Assembly: GCA_004172935.1 (NCBI GenBank)
Contig: SDZD01000024.1
Location: forward strand, 28,417 to 92,416
Source: a bacterium
GTDB taxonomy: Bacteria > Armatimonadota > Abditibacteriia > Abditibacteriales > Abditibacteriaceae
Direction: 5' to 3'
DNA length: 64,000 bases
Shown: piece after piece, positions 60,951 to 64,000 of the stretch
Layout of the letters: each line of letters starts with the position of its first letter
How positions within the stretch are numbered: the first letter of the stretch is position 1
Notes under the pieces: generated by a model
What the model saw: only the letters and a program-made list of their open reading frames with translations
The model's database searches: none
What the model was told of the DNA's origin: nothing
Translations under genes and position numbers: made by a program

Positions 60951-61697
60951 TTAGTAGCGCGATGAATAGCGCTCGTTGCGCCACGGGTCGGCATGGTTGT
61001 TGTAACCGCGCACTTCCCAGAATCCCGGCTCATCATGCTCTTGAAAGCGAAGGCCGACGAGGAACTTCGAGCCTTTCCACGCATACAATTTGGGCACGAT
61101 CATACGGACGGGGCCACCGCGTTCGCGTGGCACGGACTGCCAGCCGTTATCTTCGCCATTGATTTGGATAACCATTTCGTCGGCGATGAGAACATCTTCG
61201 TCCATCATCTCTTCGAGCGGCGTGTTGGTGGTATAACCTTCGCCACCATGCTGCACGACGTAGTGCGCCTTCATGGTTGGGCGCACCAGCGCCGCCAAAT
61301 CGGAGAAACGCACGCCGCCCCAAGGCACCTCATATTTGCTCCATGTGGTGACACAATGAAAATCGGTGGTCTGACGCGAACGAGGCAATTTCTTGAAGTC
61401 GTCCCACGTCAACTCGACCGGTTTTTCAACCTCGCCCCAGATACGAAGTGTCCATTCTTCGGGGCGAATATCGGGGCGCACACCCAAATCGAGGATCGGA
61501 AACCCCTTGGTGAGATGCTGTCCATCGGGCAAACGCTTGGCGATACGCTCTTCAGGTGTGGTCTCAAGAGTAGTGGGTTGGAACTGACCACGCTCATCGC
61601 GTTTGAAGCGTTGCAGTAGGCGGCGCTTGGCCTCGATCATCTTGGCCGCGTCGTCGGGATTAATTTGAGGTAACTCGGTCGAAAAATCAGGCTGCAT
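60951..61697 (-). CDS. molybdopterin-dependent oxidoreductase, MsrP/sulfite-oxidase-like
   Basis: A 248-residue member of the sulfite-oxidase fold. TLRIWGEVEKPVELTWDDFKKLPRSRQTTDFHCVTTWSKYEVPWGGVRFSDLAAL carries the Mo-coordinating Cys (FHCVTTW) and the substrate-pocket residues. GGEGYTTNTPLEEMMDEDVLIADEMVIQINGE and RERGGPVRMIVPKLYAWKGSKFLVGLRF complete the cofactor site. Unlike E. coli MsrP there is no twin-arginine signal peptide, so it is probably cytoplasmic. Likely acts on sulfoxides or related substrates; the electron partner is not encoded next to it. Confidence 0.9.
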   Translation of the reverse strand: MQPDFSTELPQINPDDAAKMIEAKRRLLQRFKRDERGQFQPTTLETTPEERIAKRLPDGQHLTKGFPILDLGVRPDIRPEEWTLRIWGEVEKPVELTWDDFKKLPRSRQTTDFHCVTTWSKYEVPWGGVRFSDLAALVRPTMKAHYVVQHGGEGYTTNTPLEEMMDEDVLIADEMVIQINGEDNGWQSVPRERGGPVRMIVPKLYAWKGSKFLVGLRFQEHDEPGFWEVRGYNNHADPWRNERYSSRY

Positions 61698-61783
61698 TTA
61701 GCTGATTTAGACGAATGTAGCACAATGACGTGCCAAGACAAGAATGGGAATTTAGGGGCAGGGATATAAAAACAGGCAAGGCA

Positions 61784-61814
61784 TAAAAACCCACCCGTTT
61801 GTCCAAACGGATGG
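61784..61814 (-). terminator. intrinsic terminator of the MerR gene
   Basis: CCACCCGTTTG pairs with CAAACGGATGG (one G-T) around TC; the minus-strand continuation is GTTTTTATG. It separates the MerR regulator from the MsrP-like gene. Confidence 0.88.
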
Positions 61815-61829
61815 ATTTCTCCGCTCAAT

Positions 61830-62564
61830 TCAAGGCTTCGCGACTTGTTGGGCGCGGGTGATAAAGTCGAAGAGTTCGCGGCTTTGTTCGCGTTTCATTC
61901 CGCCCGCCTCAGGCTCCTGTTCGTACATCCGTGACAGCGAGGATTGGATGGAGGGATTGCCGCCAGTAAATTCTTGGACGAGGCCCATCCAACGTTTAGC
62001 GAGGCTTTGGGCCTCGTCGCTGGCGGGGTCGGTGCCATTAGCAATGGCGGCGCGCACTTCATCCATCAGGCGCGGCCATTCGGCCTCGACTTCTTGGATG
62101 CGCTCTTCACCCACGATACGCTTACGTTCTGCCAGGTAAGCCATCTGGTCGTTATCGAAATATTTTTCGGTCATGGTAATTGCCTCCACAATGCGGACAA
62201 AATCTTCGGTGGAAACCTGTTGTCTTTGCTCTAACTGAGCGCGCACAGCTTCCAGTTGCACGCACAGGCGCTGGCTTTTCTCGATTTGCTGCTTGACGCG
62301 GTGCAAATTCATCTCGATGATGTGTTCTCCGCTGAACACCTGACGGTCGAGACACTGGCGCACTTCTTCGAGCGAAAAGCCCAAAAAGCGCAGCGATTTG
62401 ATCTGCTGCAAGCGCATCACGTCGCTTGCATCGTAAAGTCGGTAGCCATTTTCGGCGCGCGCCGACGGGCACAGCAAACCGATGGCATGGTAGTGATGAA
62501 GGGTGCGAACCGATACGCCCGTCCTGCGCGACAGTTCGCCGACCTTCCATTGAGTCCGGTCTAT
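61830..62564 (-). CDS. TipA-like MerR-family regulator with non-standard AUA start
   Basis: About 244 residues if read from 62564. The MerR helix-turn-helix reads DRTQWKVGELSRRTGVSVRTLHHYHAIGLL, followed by ENGYRLYDASDVMRLQQIKSLRFLGFSLEEVRQCL, a dimer coiled coil and a C-terminal TipAS-like drug-recognition domain (MTEKYFDNDQMAYLAERKRIVGEERIQEVEAEWPRLMDEVRAAIANG). No in-frame ATG, GTG or TTG precedes the DNA-binding domain; the first is a TTG at 62477, inside it. CAGGAG lies exactly 7 bases before an ATA (62562-62564) that is in frame, so AUA is the probable start unless the base is an error. Divergent from an ABC ATPase gene, as is common for TipA/BmrR-type regulators of drug export. Confidence 0.8.
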   Translation of the reverse strand: MDRTQWKVGELSRRTGVSVRTLHHYHAIGLLCPSARAENGYRLYDASDVMRLQQIKSLRFLGFSLEEVRQCLDRQVFSGEHIIEMNLHRVKQQIEKSQRLCVQLEAVRAQLEQRQQVSTEDFVRIVEAITMTEKYFDNDQMAYLAERKRIVGEERIQEVEAEWPRLMDEVRAAIANGTDPASDEAQSLAKRWMGLVQEFTGGNPSIQSSLSRMYEQEPEAGGMKREQSRELFDFITRAQQVAKP

Positions 62565-62602
62565 AGGAGTTCTCCTGAGTCGCTTTTGGCAGCGACGACA
62601 AC

Positions 62603-62633
62603 AGCTTAAACCCCTCCGTTACGTGAGGGTCAA
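62603..62633 (-). promoter_or_regulatory. MerR-type promoter with 19-base spacer and internal dyad
   Basis: On the minus strand: TTGACC, 19 bases, TAAGCT. The spacer holds an imperfect palindrome (CCCTC...GAGGG around ACGTAACG), covering 62612-62629. An overlong 19-base spacer with a central dyad is the hallmark of MerR-activated promoters. It drives the merR-type gene itself, indicating autoregulation. Confidence 0.8.
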
Positions 62634-62704
62634 GCGCTTGAAATAATAATTTTTAAAACGGTCTTTGGCCTGACGGTGGCCCGCTTTTAGCCCCGAAGCG
62701 CTTC

Positions 62705-63739
62705 GTGCCCTCTGCCAATGATGCCGCCATCGAAGTACGCGATTTGCGGCGCGAGTTTCAAACCCACATCAAACAACCCGGTTTTGCCGGAGCTGTGCGC
62801 GGCCTATTCAAACGCGAATACCAAAACAAAACAGCGGTCGCCGACTTGAATTTCTCGATTCAAAAGGGCGAGTTCGTCGGTTTTCTGGGGCCGAATGGCG
62901 CTGGCAAAACCACCACGCTCAAAATGCTGTCGGGCGTGCTACACCCCACATCGGGCGAGGCCCATGTGTTGGGCTACGTCCCCTGGAAACGCGAAGCTGC
63001 CTTCCAAAAGCGCTTTTCTCTAGTTCTAGGGCAAAAGAATCAGTTGTGGTGGGATTTGCCCGCCTACGATTCGTTCGATTTGAACCGCGAAATCTACGAC
63101 GTGCCGATGGCCGACTTCAAGGCGAAGGTCGAAGAGTTGGGCGAACTGCTCGACATCACCAAGATACTGCACGTCCCGGTTCGCAAATTGAGTCTGGGCG
63201 AGCGTATGAAGTGCGAACTGGCGGCTTCCCTGCTCCACTCACCCGAAGTGCTGTTTCTGGATGAGCCAACCATTGGCCTAGATTTGATTTCGCAAGCCCG
63301 TGTGCGCGAGTTTTTGCGCGAATACAACGAGAAAACCGGTATAACGGTGATTTTGACGAGCCACTACATGGCTGACATTTCGGCGCTTTGCCGTAGGGTC
63401 ATTGTTATCAACGATGGCATCGCCGCCTTCGATGGGCCACTGCCAGAGCTTTCGGCGCGCTTCGCAAAAATGCGGCGAGTGCAGTTAACGCTCGACCACG
63501 CCCCTACCGCCGAAGAGCGAGAACGCGCGGCACAAATGGGCGAAAATATCGAAGTCGAGGGAATGCAACTGAGCCTATCGGTGCCGCGCGACGATGTGCC
63601 CGAAAACGTCAATCGTCTGTTGGCCGCATTCGACGTGCAGGACTTGGCAATCTCTGAAGTCGAACTCGAAACCGTGATTCGCGACGTGTTTCAGAGTTCG
63701 AGCAATTCAGAAAAATCGGAGGCAGTCACTAGCCCCTAA
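62705..63739 (+). CDS. ABC transporter ATP-binding protein (ABC-2 export type)
   Basis: A 344-residue ATPase. Walker A LGPNGAGKTTTLKML, Q-loop LVLGQKNQLWWDLPAYDSF, signature LSLGERMKCELAASLLHSP and Walker B VLFLDEPTIGLD are present, and the H-loop reads ILTSHYMADI. The C-terminal about 90 residues (RFAKMRRVQLTLDHAP onward) form the extra beta domain of DrrA/viologen-exporter-type ATPases. The start is GTG at 62705. The permease genes are not in the window. Divergent from the TipA-like MerR regulator, which plausibly controls it, fitting a toxin or drug exporter. Confidence 0.92.
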   Translation: MPSANDAAIEVRDLRREFQTHIKQPGFAGAVRGLFKREYQNKTAVADLNFSIQKGEFVGFLGPNGAGKTTTLKMLSGVLHPTSGEAHVLGYVPWKREAAFQKRFSLVLGQKNQLWWDLPAYDSFDLNREIYDVPMADFKAKVEELGELLDITKILHVPVRKLSLGERMKCELAASLLHSPEVLFLDEPTIGLDLISQARVREFLREYNEKTGITVILTSHYMADISALCRRVIVINDGIAAFDGPLPELSARFAKMRRVQLTLDHAPTAEERERAAQMGENIEVEGMQLSLSVPRDDVPENVNRLLAAFDVQDLAISEVELETVIRDVFQSSSNSEKSEAVTSP

Positions 63740-64000
63740 TTGACGTTGACGGCAAAAGCGGTGGCGGCGAATTCGCCGGGCCACTCATCTTGCGGGGCGT
63801 CGAAGGGAGGTGGGCTTATTTGCGCGCTCTTCGAGGGCAAGCGCATCAGGCTGTAGATGACTTTATAGCGACCCGGTTTATTGGGCGCGGCGATTTCCAT
63901 CGGAAGTCGGAATTGGCCAAGCGGTGCAACGGCGCCCTTAATCCACTTGTACTCCCAGCGGCGGCGCATCCCCGAATCGAAGTCCACCCAGCGTATCACC
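63736..64000 (-). CDS. C-terminal part of an exported-domain-like protein, cut by the window edge
   Basis: About 88 residues are visible and the frame is open to base 64000, so the true start lies beyond the window. A beta-rich piece: RWEYKWIKGAVAPLGQFRLPMEIAAPNKPGRYKVIYSLMR and a closing EFAATAFAVNVN, which resembles an NBR1-type Ig-like strand pattern (pG-Y-x-x-x-y-x-L ... F-x-V-x-V). Its stop overlaps the ABC gene end by 4 bases, convergent. Function unknown. Confidence 0.55.
   Translation of the reverse strand, partial: VIRWVDFDSGMRRRWEYKWIKGAVAPLGQFRLPMEIAAPNKPGRYKVIYSLMRLPSKSAQISPPPFDAPQDEWPGEFAATAFAVNVN

Noticed and set aside
62152..62601. Alternative 149-codon frame at the start of the MerR gene, with TTG and ATG options
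   Set aside because: It reads the DNA-binding domain out of frame; the MerR helix-turn-helix is conserved only in the other frame.
1..64000. CRISPR arrays, insertion sequences, phage genes, rRNA or tRNA genes
   Set aside because: No regularly spaced direct repeats, transposase, integrase or phage structural motifs, and no rRNA or tRNA signatures were seen.

Overview
The window looks like ordinary chromosome from a free-living, heterotrophic, Gram-negative-type bacterium. It carries threonine and serine synthesis genes, succinate dehydrogenase, a Pst phosphate operon, a phosphofructokinase, tryptophanyl-tRNA synthetase and two plant-polysaccharide-type glycoside hydrolases with AraC regulators. 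There are no rRNA or tRNA genes, no CRISPR array and no recognisable transposase or phage gene. Many starts lack a clear Shine-Dalgarno, and GTG or TTG starts are frequent. The gene mix (GH127/DUF1680, GH78, secreted hydrolases, TadG-like protein, type B Sdh, VIT-domain protein) would fit Armatimonadota/Abditibacteriota or a neighbouring phylum, but that is inference and no marker in the window proves it.

Layout. 1-8.7 kb: truncated thrC, a secreted putative glycoside hydrolase, a huge secreted VIT-domain protein, homoserine dehydrogenase (hom), a small unknown protein and a degenerate HD-GYP protein. 8.8-15 kb: phosphate operon pstS-pstS-pstC-pstA-pstB-phoU with a Pho-box-like direct repeat and strong intercistronic hairpins. 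15-21.9 kb: small zinc-ribbon membrane protein, AEC transporter, a 1192-residue hybrid histidine kinase, an MBL hydrolase and rfbC. 21.8-29.8 kb: TadG-like protein, sdhCAB and an M14 peptidase. 29.8-38.9 kb: an AT-rich gap with an unlisted small ORF, two small envelope proteins, a GGDEF/Hpt/REC protein plus a lone receiver, a DnaJC28-like protein, an aldo/keto reductase, a DUF5679 small protein, a VOC protein, a 700-bp repeat-rich gap, a class V aminotransferase and two small genes. 38.9-46.9 kb: overlapping Nudix/Gfo-Idh/esterase operon, BsuPI protein, a TetR-SDR pair with matching operators, phosphofructokinase, a GntR-LacI type regulator and serC. 47-51.3 kb: a candidate structured RNA with its own promoter and terminator, an acidic-domain/Gfo-Idh fusion, a glycosyltransferase and a TrkA-type K+ channel. 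51.3-64 kb: GH127 and GH78 enzymes with paired AraC regulators, trpS, a phosphatase, an MsrP-like molybdoenzyme, a TipA-like MerR regulator and an ABC ATPase.

The points most worth a second look are: (1) the rod-shaped candidate RNA at about 46994-47215; (2) an identical 13-base palindromic element fused to the start codons of the GH127 and GH78 genes; (3) a TetR-SDR circuit whose regulator appears to be leaderless; (4) a MerR gene that has a textbook 19-bp-spacer promoter and a Shine-Dalgarno but only AUA where the start codon should be; (5) a small-protein layer (49-56 residues) that conventional length cut-offs would miss.
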